From Pseudomonadota bacterium (GTDB taxonomy: Bacteria > Vulcanimicrobiota > Xenobia > RGZZ01): a stretch of 39,777 bases of DNA. The position numbers were made by a program, and so were the translations under genes. This document shows positions 31,322 to 39,777 of the stretch, piece by piece; the first letter of the stretch is position 1, and each line of letters begins with the position of its first letter. A model generated the notes under the pieces. That model did no database searches, was not told the DNA's origin, and saw only the letters and a list, made by a program, of their open reading frames with translations. Location: the NCBI GenBank assembly GCA_010028905.1, contig RGZZ01000006.1:1-39777 (forward strand), given 5' to 3'.

Positions 31322-31415
31322 CGTCGCTGTCAGCAAGACACGCACTCGGCCAGAGAAGGCAGGCGATCGCGTCATCAACGGGCTGCTGAGCATCGTGGAC
31401 CGGGGCAGGGCACGA

Positions 31416-32087
31416 ATGTGCGTGTGGACGGCAGTGCTGCTGCTGTTCCTGGGCACCGGCGTGGCCACGGCTTCGCCATCGCCATTGCCGTCGGCTGAAG
31501 CCGCTGTGTCTGCGCCCGCCACACATACGTCTGGCGAGCCGCTGCCGCACGACGCGACGCCGAACCCGGCCGCTTCGAGTGAAGCCCGCCGGGGAACGGT
31601 GAGCGATCCCGTCGGTGGCATTCCCTATGCCGAGGGGCCGCGTGAGTGGCGGCATGGCGAGGAGATCAACTGGGGTCGTCAGATCGCCACCACGATGATC
31701 TGGCTGGTCCTCATGTGCGGAGCCATCTGGCTCATTCTCCGGGTGCTGTACGGGCGGGTCGGATTCGGAGGCTTCGGGCAGGGCTCGAAGCGAACCATAC
31801 AGGTGATCGACCGGCACTTCCTCGGTCCCCAGAGGGCGTTGATTACCGTGCGTGTTCCGGGCAAGGTCCTGCTCCTGGGCATGACCGAGCAGACCATCAC
31901 CACCCTGGCCGAGCTCTCTCCAGAAGACCTGGAGGTGCCGACCCTCGCAGGGGGCATAGACCCTGGCGTTCGACTCGTCTCCGAGGTACCTGTGTCGAGC
32001 GAGCCCCCGCGTGACAACATCGTCGATCTCGCCGCGCTGTTCGGCCGTCGCGGAGCGCAGTCCGGGAAGGGAGATGACGCGGAGTGA
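31416..32087 (+). CDS. fliO: Flagellar biosynthetic protein FliO
   Basis: The product of about 223 residues has an N-terminal hydrophobic signal (VWTAVLLLFLGTGVATASPS), a Pro/Ala linker, one membrane helix (TTMIWLVLMCGAIWLILRVL) and a cytoplasmic FliO domain (IQVIDRHFLGPQRALITVRV, GKVLLLGMTEQTITTLAEL). FliO helps FliP assemble into the export gate. I use ATG 31416, which places the signal segment at the N-terminus; the frame is open further upstream but overlaps fliN without homology. Overlaps fliP by 4 nt. Confidence 0.82.
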   Translation: MCVWTAVLLLFLGTGVATASPSPLPSAEAAVSAPATHTSGEPLPHDATPNPAASSEARRGTVSDPVGGIPYAEGPREWRHGEEINWGRQIATTMIWLVLMCGAIWLILRVLYGRVGFGGFGQGSKRTIQVIDRHFLGPQRALITVRVPGKVLLLGMTEQTITTLAELSPEDLEVPTLAGGIDPGVRLVSEVPVSSEPPRDNIVDLAALFGRRGAQSGKGDDAE

Positions 32088-32893
32088 GCGGTGCAGCAGG
32101 TTCGATGCGACCCTACCGACGAGCCGTGGTTCTCTGCGCGCTCTTCTTCCTGGCGCTTGCGGGGGTTGCGCTGGCGCAGAACGCCCCCGAGCTGACCCTT
32201 CCCACCATCAAGATCGAGGAGGGTGGCAAAGGCGGAGGCGGCCTTGCGACGCCGCTTCAGATCTTGATGCTGATGACCGTGCTGTCGCTGGCGCCCTACA
32301 TCCTCGTCATGACCACGTCGTTCATCCGCATCAGCATCGTGCTGTCGTTCCTGCGCACCGCGATGGGCACGCAGCAGGTGCCGCCGACCCAGGTGCTCAT
32401 GGCGCTCAGCCTGTTCATGACGCTCTACATCATGTCGCCCGTGGGCAAGCGCATCAACGAGACGGCGCTGCAACCCTACTTCTCGAACAAGATCAAGCAG
32501 GCGGAGTTCATCGATCGGGCGTCAAGCCCGCTCAAGGACTTCATGTTCGCCAACACCCGAAAGACAGACATCGTGCTCTTCTTCCGCTTGAGCAATCTCA
32601 AGGAGAAGGAGTTCCCCGCCATCGAGAAGCCGGCAGACGTGCCCATCCACATCATGCTCCCGTCGTACATCGTGAGCGAGATCAAGACCGCGTTTGCCAT
32701 CGGCTTCCTTCTCTACATCCCATTTCTCGTCATCGACATGGTGGTGGCTTCTGTGCTCATGTCGATGGGCATGTTCATGCTCTCTCCCATGACCATCTCA
32801 TTGCCGTTCAAGCTCTTGCTGTTCGTCATGATCAATGGGTGGGAGATCATTCTCGAGGGGCTCGTGAAGAGCTTCAAGCAGCCGGTCTACTGA
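32084..32893 (+). CDS. fliP: Flagellar biosynthetic protein FliP
   Basis: The 269-residue export-gate core subunit has a signal peptide (MRPYRRAVVLCALFFLALAG, cut after VALAQ) and the conserved body LAPYILVMTTSFIRISIVLS, FLRTAMGTQQVPPTQVLMAL, LPSYIVSEIKTAFAIGFLLY and VASVLMSMGMFMLSP. The GTG at 32084 overlaps the fliO stop (GTGA); the ATG at 32105 is an alternative that begins directly at the signal peptide. Confidence 0.96.
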   Translation: MSGAAGSMRPYRRAVVLCALFFLALAGVALAQNAPELTLPTIKIEEGGKGGGGLATPLQILMLMTVLSLAPYILVMTTSFIRISIVLSFLRTAMGTQQVPPTQVLMALSLFMTLYIMSPVGKRINETALQPYFSNKIKQAEFIDRASSPLKDFMFANTRKTDIVLFFRLSNLKEKEFPAIEKPADVPIHIMLPSYIVSEIKTAFAIGFLLYIPFLVIDMVVASVLMSMGMFMLSPMTISLPFKLLLFVMINGWEIILEGLVKSFKQPVY

Positions 32894-32905
32894 CGGAGGA
32901 AAGCA

Positions 32906-33202
32906 GTGCTGTTCCTGGCCAAGATCACCTTCGATGACGGCTTCATCCTCGGCATCTGCAGCGAGGCGCTCTACCTCATCCTGCTGCTCTCTTCTCCCAT
33001 GCTCATCTCGGCGCTTCTGGTGGGCCTCGTGATCAGCATCCTGCAGGCCACCACGCAGGTTCAGGAGCAGACCCTCTCGTTCGTGCCCAAGATCGTCATC
33101 ACGTTTCTCTCGCTCATCCTCTGCAGCACCTGGATCGGCGGCATGCTCGGCGGGTTCGCGGTACGCATCTTCAGTCTCATTCCCAACCTGGTTGTGAAAT
33201 AG
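32906..33202 (+). CDS. fliQ: Flagellar biosynthetic protein FliQ
   Basis: The 98-residue, two-helix export-gate subunit carries the FliQ hallmark VGLVISILQATTQVQEQTLS, followed by FVPKIVITFLSLIL. It is a few residues longer than usual at the N-terminus. The start is GTG at 32906 after GGAGGAAAG, 12 nt after fliP. Confidence 0.95.
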   Translation: MLFLAKITFDDGFILGICSEALYLILLLSSPMLISALLVGLVISILQATTQVQEQTLSFVPKIVITFLSLILCSTWIGGMLGGFAVRIFSLIPNLVVK

Positions 33203-33213
33203 GAGTCGCGCGG

Positions 33214-34041
33214 GTGAACAACAGCCCAGAGTTCTACACCATATGGGCGGTCTGGCTGCTGATCTTCGTTCGCATGGTCGGCTTCTTCGTGCAGGCGCCC
33301 ATCTGGGGTTCCGCGCACATCCCCAAGCCGGTTCTCGCGGCGACCGCCGCCATGATCTCGGTGGTGCTGTTCCCGCACGTGCCCGTTCCCAAAGGGCTCG
33401 AGACCCTGGGAGAGCATCTGGCGGGAGGCGACTTCACGCCGTTGGCCTATTTCATCGCCGCGCAGTTCACGGTGGGGCTGGTGATCGGCTACATGTCGTA
33501 CCTCATCATGGCGGCTGTGCAGTTCGGCGCCGAGCTGCTCGATGTGCAGATGGGCCTCTCGGTGGCGGCCAGCTTCGACCCCGCAAGCCACGGTTCCGTG
33601 AACATGATCCGACGCTGGGCCTTCTATCTCGCCATGGTCTTGTATCTGCTCATGAACGGTCACTACAAGGCGCTCGAGGCCATGAAGTTCTCGTATCAGG
33701 TCATTCCGCTCGACGGCATCAACTTCAGCTACTACATGCTCGAAGATCTCATTCTCAAGACGGGGCTGATCTTCTCCCTGGGGCTTCAGATCGCCTCACC
33801 CGTCGTGGCCTCGCTCTTCATCACGCAGGTGGCGCTTGGACTGCTGGCCCGTGTGGCGCCTCAGATGAACGTGTTCATGCTGAGCTTCCCGCTCAACATC
33901 ATGATCGGCATGACCCTGCTCTCATCGATGTTGCTGCTGCTGCGTGAGCGCCTGGCGCAGCTCTTTGATGACAACATCCACTGGATGTGGCAGAACATCC
34001 GGTTTCTCGTTCCCCACACGAGTGGGTTCGCGATCTGGTAG
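33214..34041 (+). CDS. fliR: Flagellar biosynthetic protein FliR
   Basis: The 275-residue protein has about six membrane segments and the FliR pattern FVRMVGFFVQAPIWGSAHIP, IGYMSYLIMAAVQFGAELLD, GLQIASPVVASLFITQVALG and LLARVAPQMNVFMLSFPLNI. It closes the FliP/Q/R gate. Start GTG at 33214, 11 nt after fliQ. Confidence 0.95.
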   Translation: MNNSPEFYTIWAVWLLIFVRMVGFFVQAPIWGSAHIPKPVLAATAAMISVVLFPHVPVPKGLETLGEHLAGGDFTPLAYFIAAQFTVGLVIGYMSYLIMAAVQFGAELLDVQMGLSVAASFDPASHGSVNMIRRWAFYLAMVLYLLMNGHYKALEAMKFSYQVIPLDGINFSYYMLEDLILKTGLIFSLGLQIASPVVASLFITQVALGLLARVAPQMNVFMLSFPLNIMIGMTLLSSMLLLLRERLAQLFDDNIHWMWQNIRFLVPHTSGFAIW

Positions 34042-34059
34042 AGAGAGGAGGAAGACGAC

Positions 34060-35169
34060 ATGAGCGGTGAAGACAGCGACAAGACCGAAGAACCAACAGA
34101 GCACAAGCTGCAGGAGGCCCGCAAGAAGGGCCAGGTCTTCAAGAGCCAGGAGATCGTGAGCACCTGCATGCTGCTTGCCACCGCAGGCGTGCTCATGACG
34201 GCCGGCGGCTGGATGTTCGGTGAGGTCATCAACTTCACGCGGGCTCGCTGGACGAACATCATTGAGAACAGCGATTTCGCTGGGCGAGACCTGAAGCTCG
34301 ATTTCGCGTGGTGGACGTTTGCCTTCCTCAAGATCCTGGGGCCGCTCCTCGCTCTCGCCTTCGTCATGGCGGTGATCGCAAATGTGGCGCAGATCCAGTT
34401 CCTGTTCTCAACAGAGTCGATTCAGCCAAAGCTCTCGAAGATCAACCCCATCGAGGGGTTCAAGCGCATCTTCTCCGCCAAGTCTCTGATGGAGCTGGCC
34501 AAGCAGCTGGCCAAGCTCGGCTTGATCGGATGGATTGTCTACAAGGTCGTCAGAGAGTCGCTTCCATCACTCGTAAACCTCATCGAGCAAGACATCGGTT
34601 ACACGGTCACGACCACGCGCAGCATCTGCATTGAAATCATCAAGAAGGTGATTGTGGGCAGCATCGTCATTGCGGCAGTCGACTACATCTTTCAGAAGAA
34701 GCAGTACATGAAGCAGATGAAGATGTCGATGCAAGAGCTCAAGGACGAGTACAAGGACACCGAAGGAAACCCTCAGGTGAAGGGCAAGCTGCGCCAGCTC
34801 ATGCGCCAGGCGTCACAAGGGCGCATGATGGAGGGCACGGCGGGGGCCAACGCGGTGGTGACCAACCCGACCCACCTGGCCGTTGCGCTGCGGTACGAGC
34901 AGGGGCTTGATGGCGCCCCCAAGGTCGTGGCCAAGGGCGAGAACCTCATTGCGGCCCAGATCAAGGTCATCGCCGAGGACAACGACGTGCCGGTGCTCGA
35001 GAACGTCGAGCTGGCTCGGGCGCTGTTCTCGGCCTGCGAGGTGGGTCAGGAGATCCCTCCCGACCTCTACAAGGGCGTGGCCGAGGTGCTTGCCTACGTC
35101 TTCAAGCTGAAGCGAAAGCGTCAGATGCGTCGCAAGCGCGCGGCGCAGTCCACGGGGGCGAAGCGCTGA
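34060..35169 (+). CDS. flhB: Flagellar export switch protein FlhB
   Basis: The 369-residue protein starts DSDKTEEPTEHKLQEARKKG, has four membrane helices and the cytoplasmic autocleavage site N269-P-T-H (VTNPTHLAVALRYEQG). After cleavage it changes export from rod/hook to filament type, triggered by FliK. The C-terminus ends in a basic tail. GAGAGGAGG precedes the ATG. Chemistry and position are standard. Confidence 0.97.
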   Translation: MSGEDSDKTEEPTEHKLQEARKKGQVFKSQEIVSTCMLLATAGVLMTAGGWMFGEVINFTRARWTNIIENSDFAGRDLKLDFAWWTFAFLKILGPLLALAFVMAVIANVAQIQFLFSTESIQPKLSKINPIEGFKRIFSAKSLMELAKQLAKLGLIGWIVYKVVRESLPSLVNLIEQDIGYTVTTTRSICIEIIKKVIVGSIVIAAVDYIFQKKQYMKQMKMSMQELKDEYKDTEGNPQVKGKLRQLMRQASQGRMMEGTAGANAVVTNPTHLAVALRYEQGLDGAPKVVAKGENLIAAQIKVIAEDNDVPVLENVELARALFSACEVGQEIPPDLYKGVAEVLAYVFKLKRKRQMRRKRAAQSTGAKR

Positions 35170-35239
35170 GGGTCTGCGCCAGCAGGCTTCAAGGCCAGCG
35201 GGTGGGTGAAGTCCGAACGTCCAGGGAGATGCACGTCGC

Positions 35240-37354
35240 ATGAAGTTCAAAGCTGCAGACATCGGGGTCGCCGTGGTGGTCATCGGCATCATCCTCATGC
35301 TGATCGTGCCGCTGCCACCGACGTTCCTCGACATCCTCCTGACGATGAACATCGCCACCTCGGTGATCACGATCCTCATCTCGATCTACATCACCAACCC
35401 GCTCGAGTTCGCGGTCTTCCCGACCATGCTGCTCGTGGCGACCCTCTTCCGACTGGCGCTTGACGTGTCGGCCACGCGTATGATCCTGGCCGGCGATCCG
35501 CACTCTCCGGATTCGTGGTCGGTGCCCACAGACGGGACCAAGCCCATGCCGCTATGGGCCGGTCATGTGATTCCCGCGTTCGCCCAGATCGTCGTGGCGG
35601 GCAACATCGTCATCGGCCTCATCATGTTCCTCATCTTGATCATCATCCAGTTCATGGTGATCACGAGCGGTGCCGAGCGTATCGCGCAGGTCGCGGCTCG
35701 ATTCACCCTCGACGCCATGCCCGGCAAGCAGATGGCCATCGACGCCGACCTCCACTCCGGCCTCCTCGACGCCGAGGGCGCGAAGAAGCGGCGCAAGGAG
35801 ATCGAGCGAGAGGCTGACTTCTACGGCGCCATGGACGGTGCCGGCAAGTTCGTCAAAGGCGACGCGATGGCCGCCATCGTCATCATGATCGTGAACCTTC
35901 TAGGAGGCGTGCTGGTCGGGCTTCTCTATCACGGCTTGAGCGCCTCAGACGCATTCAAGAACTACGCCATCCTCTCCATCGGAAACGGTCTCGTGACAAC
36001 GCTGCCCGCGTTCCTGATGTCGACCTCGATGGGTATGGTCGTCACCCGTGCCGCCTCTGAAGCCAACCTCGGCGAGGACGTGGTGAAGCAGGTTGCGGCG
36101 CAACCCACCGCGCTGAAGGTCGCCGCTGGTTTCATGGGACTGCTCGGTACCTTCGACATCTTCGGATTGTTCGGCCACCAGCTGTGGTGGGTGTTCTACA
36201 CCCTGGGAGGCGTGTTCTGGGTGGTTGCCGGCAAGCTCGATCAGAAGTCGGTCGAGGTGGCCGTCCAGGAGACAAAGAAGGAAGAGCAGCAGAAGCAGGA
36301 GCAGACGAAGAACCCGGTCAGCGTCGTGCAGATCATGCAGATCGACCCCATCTCCCTCGAGGTGGGTCGCGGCCTGCTGTCGCTGGTCGATCCCAATCAG
36401 GGGGCCAAGCTGCTCGAGCGCGTCACGTCGATTCGCCGCCACATCGCCCTCGAGATGGGCATCGTGGTGCCGGGGGTGCGCTTCCGCGACAACCTGCAGC
36501 TGAAGCCGAACGCCTACAGCATCAAGATCAAGGACGTGGAAGTGGCCACGGGCGAGGTCATGGTGAACCAGTTCCTCGCCATCGGTCCCGAAGACAAGCT
36601 CAAGGGCCTGCGCGGAACCAAGACCCTCGATCCCACCTACGGCATGCCGGGCGTGTGGATCTCGCCTGAGCAACGGGGCGAGGCCGAGCGCCTGGGCTGC
36701 ATGATCTTCGATCCGGTGAGTGTCGTGGCAACGCAGCTCACCGAGGTGGTGCGAACCCACGCGGCAGATCTGCTGGGCCGTCAGGAGGTCAATGCCCTCA
36801 TCGAGACGGTGAAGAAGACACACCCCGCCGTGGTGAAGGAGCTCATCCCGGATCAGGTGAGCGTGGGCGAGGTTCAGAAGATTCTGCAGAACCTGGTGCG
36901 CGAGCGGGTATCGATTCGCGACCTGGTGACGATTCTCGAGACGATTGCCGACAACGTGCACATGACAAAGGACTCCGAGGTTCTCACCGAGTGCGTGCGC
37001 GTGCAGCTGTCACGCTCCATCTGCAAGGAGTACATGAACAACGAGGGCGTGATCAACGTGATCACCCTCGATCCCCAGATCGAGCAGATGGTGGGGCAGT
37101 CGATTCAGCGAACCGACATGGGATCGATTCTCGCCCTCGACCCGAGCATCGGCCAGGCGATTCTGCAAGCGCTGGGCCAGGAGGTGCAGAAGCTTCAAGA
37201 CCGTGGTCTGCAGCCCATCGTGCTGTGCGCGCCGCAGATCAGGCCATCGATCAAGAAGCTCACCGACCGTTCGTTCCCGAACCTTGTCGTGCTGTCGTGG
37301 AACGAGATCGCGCCGCGCGTGAACGTCAATCCGGTGGGCATGGTCACGGCCTGA
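35240..37354 (+). CDS. flhA: Flagellar export protein FlhA, with loop insertion
   Basis: The 704-residue export-gate component has eight predicted N-terminal membrane helices and a large cytoplasmic domain forming the chaperone-docking nonamer. The FHIPEP region is clear (LFRLALDVSATRMIL, AARFTLDAMPGKQMAIDADL). Between RMIL and AGHVIPAFAQIVVAGN there are about 22 residues (GDPHSPDSWSVPTDGTKPMP and more) where most FlhA proteins have about 8. The C-domain (LLGRQEVNALIETVKKTHPA, LVRERVSIRDLVTILETIAD, LSWNEIAPRVNVNPVGMV) is complete. It is the last gene of the cluster and converges on the aminotransferase. Confidence 0.96.
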   Translation: MKFKAADIGVAVVVIGIILMLIVPLPPTFLDILLTMNIATSVITILISIYITNPLEFAVFPTMLLVATLFRLALDVSATRMILAGDPHSPDSWSVPTDGTKPMPLWAGHVIPAFAQIVVAGNIVIGLIMFLILIIIQFMVITSGAERIAQVAARFTLDAMPGKQMAIDADLHSGLLDAEGAKKRRKEIEREADFYGAMDGAGKFVKGDAMAAIVIMIVNLLGGVLVGLLYHGLSASDAFKNYAILSIGNGLVTTLPAFLMSTSMGMVVTRAASEANLGEDVVKQVAAQPTALKVAAGFMGLLGTFDIFGLFGHQLWWVFYTLGGVFWVVAGKLDQKSVEVAVQETKKEEQQKQEQTKNPVSVVQIMQIDPISLEVGRGLLSLVDPNQGAKLLERVTSIRRHIALEMGIVVPGVRFRDNLQLKPNAYSIKIKDVEVATGEVMVNQFLAIGPEDKLKGLRGTKTLDPTYGMPGVWISPEQRGEAERLGCMIFDPVSVVATQLTEVVRTHAADLLGRQEVNALIETVKKTHPAVVKELIPDQVSVGEVQKILQNLVRERVSIRDLVTILETIADNVHMTKDSEVLTECVRVQLSRSICKEYMNNEGVINVITLDPQIEQMVGQSIQRTDMGSILALDPSIGQAILQALGQEVQKLQDRGLQPIVLCAPQIRPSIKKLTDRSFPNLVVLSWNEIAPRVNVNPVGMVTA

Positions 37355-37417
37355 TCCGCCGCCCAGCCCAGGTACGCCTCAGGGGACAGATCGTTGCGCG
37401 GCTCGGATGTGCAGCGC

Positions 37418-38764
37418 CTATCGCTTGCCGTAGCGCGCGCTCAGCTTCTCCTGCACGGCCGCGTTGAGATCGGTGACGAACTGATCGAGCTCGTCTGAGC
37501 TGAGGGCGCCCACCGCTGCAAGGCCGCGATCGATTCGGGCGAGCATGTCGTCGAGGAAGGCTTCGTCGACGATCTGGGGGGGGCTCACGCGCACCAGGGT
37601 GGGGGCGTGGATCGGGGCGAGCAGCAGCAGATGCTCCTCCTTGGCCAGGTAGCGCACCAGTGGCAGGCCCTGCCGACCGTCTGCGAGGACGAACGTGCGC
37701 ATCAATCCGAGCCCCTTGATCTCGACGACCATCGGATGCTTGCGCTGCAGCGCCTCGAGCCCCTCTTGGAGATACCTGCCGAGCCTCGCGCTCTGCTCGA
37801 CGAGGTTCTCTTCGATGACGGCGTGGATGGCGGCAATGGCGGCCGCACAGACGAGCGGGTTTCCGCTCCAGGTCGAGTTGTTGTAGGCGGGTTTCGCCAT
37901 GGAGGCCTGCTGCACCGCGGGGCCGTAGACGCAAGCCCCCGCGGCGAGAACGCCGCCTCCCATGAACTTGCCGAGGCAGATCATGTCGGGCACGACCCCT
38001 TCATGCTCGACGGCAAACATCTTGCCTGTGCGCCCGAAACCGGTCTGGATCTCATCGACGATCAGGAGCGCACCGTGCTGCGTGCAGAGCTCGCGCAGAC
38101 GGGTCAGGTAGCCGGGGGGGAGAACGGTGCAACCGCTGGCCGACTGCACGACCTCGACGAGCACGGCCGCCGTGGTGGGGCCCAGGCTCTTCTCGACGGC
38201 CTCGATGTCACCAAACGGAACAAGCGTGCAGCCATCGAGCAGGGGAAAGAACCCCTCGCGCCAGTAGGGCACGCCGGACACGGAGGAGCAGCCGATGGAC
38301 ATGCCGTGGAACGAGTTCTGTGTGCTGATGATCTGGGGGCGCTGCGTGGTCAGTCGGGCAAGCTTCATGGCCACCTCGATGGCCTCGGTGCCACTTGCGG
38401 TGACGAAGGAATGGTTCAGGTTCCCGGGCGTGATCCCGGCCAGCAGCTCGGCCAGCTGCGCCTGCGTGGGGTTGAACCCGAACTTCGGGGAGAGCGGGAG
38501 GCGGTCGAGCTGCGCCTTCACCGCCGCCACCACGCGCGGATTGCGATGGCCGAGGCCGAACACGCCTCCGATGGTGGTGCCATCGATGAACTCACGGCCG
38601 TGGCGGTTGCGTATCTTCGTGCCTTCGGCTTCGTACTCGACGAAGTCATCGGTGAGAACCTCGAGGTAGAGGGCGCTCATCGGATCGATGAATCGGTAGT
38701 AGGCGTCGATGGTGAGCTGCTCGAAGGGATCGAGCGCGGGCAAGGATGCGGCTGCCGTGAACAT
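37418..38764 (-). CDS. Class III aminotransferase, putrescine/ornithine type
   Basis: The 448-residue PLP enzyme has the class III pattern: [34 protein letters not shown], the cofactor-binding [20 protein letters not shown] (with D237) and the Schiff-base lysine K266 in LGKFMGGG. The pattern [20 protein letters not shown] resembles putrescine:2-oxoglutarate aminotransferases (PatA/YgjG type), but ornithine, acetylornithine or 4-aminobutyrate cannot be excluded. GGGAG lies about 10 nt before the ATG. No pathway partner is nearby. Confidence 0.88.
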   Translation of the reverse strand: MFTAAASLPALDPFEQLTIDAYYRFIDPMSALYLEVLTDDFVEYEAEGTKIRNRHGREFIDGTTIGGVFGLGHRNPRVVAAVKAQLDRLPLSPKFGFNPTQAQLAELLAGITPGNLNHSFVTASGTEAIEVAMKLARLTTQRPQIISTQNSFHGMSIGCSSVSGVPYWREGFFPLLDGCTLVPFGDIEAVEKSLGPTTAAVLVEVVQSASGCTVLPPGYLTRLRELCTQHGALLIVDEIQTGFGRTGKMFAVEHEGVVPDMICLGKFMGGGVLAAGACVYGPAVQQASMAKPAYNNSTWSGNPLVCAAAIAAIHAVIEENLVEQSARLGRYLQEGLEALQRKHPMVVEIKGLGLMRTFVLADGRQGLPLVRYLAKEEHLLLLAPIHAPTLVRVSPPQIVDEAFLDDMLARIDRGLAAVGALSSDELDQFVTDLNAAVQEKLSARYGKR

Positions 38765-38933
38765 GGTCGAGGGCTCCCGTCCAAGGCTGGGCGGCGGTGC
38801 TGCGCTACCCGAGAGAGAAGCGCGCGCGGACGCGCCGTGGGGCCAGTTTTCTTTGTGCCTCCAGGGCTTCCCTGCGGGGAGCGAGGAGACGGCGTGGCGC
38901 AGATGCTGAATCCGGGGAGGGCCGCCCGATCGC

Positions 38934-39010
38934 GTTTACAAGTTGGAAACGTTTCGTTTACAAGACCGCAACAAACCGCCCTTTACTTTGTCTCCCCCCC
39001 GTGTGATAAT
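38934..39010 (+). promoter_or_regulatory. Promoter and GTTTACA repeats of the first small paralogue
   Basis: GTTTACA occurs at 38934-38940 and 38956-38962, exactly 22 bp (two helical turns) apart. A core promoter follows: -35 TTTACT (38982-38987), a 17-nt spacer and -10 GATAAT (39005-39010). Transcription should start near 39017, 31 nt before the ATG. Confidence 0.65.
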
Positions 39011-39047
39011 AGGCTCAAGAACAAAACATCTGAGGAGGCGTACCAAG

Positions 39048-39290
39048 ATGATTGGTGGCGGAATGCAGAACGGCGCGGCGATGGCCCAGCTCCAGAACAA
39101 CGACTTCCAGAACGCCCAGACCATCTACACCCAGATCCAGGCTGACAACCAGAAGCAGCAGATGGAGCGCTGGAAGATCGCCCAGGACACCCAGACCAAG
39201 ATCTTCGAAATCCAGCAGGATGTGACCGCGAACAAGGCCCAGACCCAGGACAAGGCCTACAAGAAGTGGGACGAGTACATCCGCGCGTAG
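39048..39290 (+). CDS. Small Gln-rich helical protein, paralogue 1
   Basis: The 80-residue protein starts MIGGGMQNGAAMAQLQ and continues with NNDFQNAQTIYTQIQADNQ, KQQMERWKIAQDTQTKIFEI and QQDVTANKAQTQDKAYKKWD. It has no signal peptide or Cys, is predicted to be one long amphipathic helix pair, and is rich in Gln, Asn, Asp and Lys. I recognise no family. GAGGAGG stands 7-8 nt before the ATG, so translation should be strong. The middle 27 residues are repeated exactly in the next gene. Its size and all-helical nature recall small secreted or needle-like substrates of type III systems, but that is only a hypothesis. Confidence 0.75.
   Translation: MIGGGMQNGAAMAQLQNNDFQNAQTIYTQIQADNQKQQMERWKIAQDTQTKIFEIQQDVTANKAQTQDKAYKKWDEYIRA
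39096..39181 (+). repeat. Copy 1 of an 86-nt duplicated coding block
   Basis: This block is identical to 39692-39777 except for two synonymous third-position changes (tac/tat and gct/gcg), i.e. 84 of 86 bases. The second copy is cut by the window end, so the repeat may be longer. Confidence 0.95.
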
Positions 39291-39312
39291 TCGCTCTCGA
39301 GCGTCACGTGTG

Positions 39313-39341
39313 AAACAGCAGGCAGCACGCCTGCTGTTTTT
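39313..39341 (+). terminator. Terminator of small paralogue 1
   Basis: AAACAGCAGGC (39313-39323) and GCCTGCTGTTT (39329-39339) form an 11-bp stem with AGCAC as loop, followed by T residues. A second hairpin GGGCTGGC/GCCAGCCC (39348-39355 with 39363-39370) follows. Confidence 0.85.
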
Positions 39342-39589
39342 CGTTCTGGGCTGGCTGCGCGGGCCAGCCCGTTGTCGTTCTGGCCGATCTGCACCTCAAC
39401 ACGAAGAGGCGCCGTGCGGCTTGCGCGTTGTCGGCGTAGAAGGGCAGGCGGGGCTGGCTTCCCGCGCTTCGTGGGGCGAGCGGAGATGTTCACCTCACGG
39501 ACATCGTTCTCGACAGTCATTTTACCGTGGCTTCACTCGATCGTGAGACCCTGTGGGCAAGGGAAAACACGCGTAGGAGGTACACGGAA

Positions 39590-39777
39590 ATGGCTCTTCC
39601 TGCAATTGCGGGCAATCTGCTCGGGGGACTCGCGATGGGGGCGATGGGAGGCGGCGGTCAGTCGAATGCCGCCGCGCAGATGCAGCTGGTGAACAACGAC
39701 TTCCAGAACGCCCAGACCATCTATACCCAGATCCAGGCGGACAACCAGAAGCAGCAGATGGAGCGCTGGAAGATCGC
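39590..39777 (+). CDS. Small Gln-rich helical protein, paralogue 2, 3'-partial
   Basis: The frame opens with ATG at 39590 after a strong AGGAGGT and runs off the window. It has a different, glycine- and methionine-rich hydrophobic N-terminus (MALPAIAGNLLGGLAMGAMG, GGGQSNAAAQMQLV) and then the same 27-residue core as paralogue 1. The N-terminus resembles a glycine-zipper or membrane-insertion segment and could direct the protein to a different location. The function is unknown. Confidence 0.75.
   Translation, partial: MALPAIAGNLLGGLAMGAMGGGGQSNAAAQMQLVNNDFQNAQTIYTQIQADNQKQQMERWKI

Overview
This 39.8 kb window is high-GC bacterial chromosome from a flagellated organism. Nothing in it fixes the phylum. 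The mix of a Lys/Ala/Pro-rich histone-H1-like protein, a kinase-like/propeller fusion, an M16 peptidase pair, frequent TTG and GTG starts, proline/alanine-rich protein tails and a long flagellar operon would fit a poorly cultured high-GC lineage (for example Eremiobacterota/Armatimonadota-like), but that is only a guess. I see no rRNA, tRNA, transposase, phage gene or CRISPR array.

Region 1 (1-19.3 kb) is housekeeping and accessory genes in short transcription units. In order: the end of a TPR protein (apparent frameshift near its 3' end); an RmlD-like NAD-binding protein without the usual catalytic Tyr; a membrane-anchored NMT1/SsuA-like solute-binding protein; the histone-like protein; cystathionine beta-synthase with a CBS pair; a Gfo/Idh/MocA protein without the EKP lysine, coupled to an unlisted 52-residue ORF; ridA and a DUF2993-like protein; a mini-protein with half of a LIM-type zinc motif behind a three-tier hairpin; a secreted lipoprotein; a radical SAM/SPASM enzyme with a PqqD-like N-terminus; a cysteine desulfurase/mnmA pair (tRNA 2-thiouridine) driven by an apparently leaderless promoter; a pseudokinase fused through a membrane helix to a YVTN-type propeller; two M16 subunits, one active and one inactive; and a divergent 146-residue protein of unknown function.

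Region 2 (19.5-37.4 kb) is a nearly complete flagellar basal body and export cluster, all on the + strand: flgB-flgC-fliE-fliF-fliG-fliH-fliI-fliJ-(lytic transglycosylase)-fliK, then after its own regulatory region an FlgE/F/G-family rod or hook protein, then fliM-fliN-fliO-fliP-fliQ-fliR-flhB-flhA. Together these encode the MS ring and rod, the switch (FliG/M/N), the ATPase complex (FliH/I/J), hook-length control and the complete export gate. Absent here: flgD, a large flgE, flagellin, motAB, fliL, flhF/G, fliA and chemotaxis genes. fliG has no usable in-frame start unless one base is removed near 22740-22750, and FliM lacks the usual N-terminal CheY-binding peptide.

Region 3 (37.4 kb to the end) has a class III aminotransferase on the - strand, then two tandem genes for small, glutamine-rich, probably helical proteins. 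They share an 86-nt block that is 84/86 identical, and the second runs off the window. GTTTACA/GTTAACA elements lie upstream of flgB, of the rod/hook gene (three copies at an 11-bp period, like an OmpR/PhoB-type site) and of the first small paralogue, which suggests a shared regulator linking these small proteins to the flagellum. This possible link is the most novel signal in the window.
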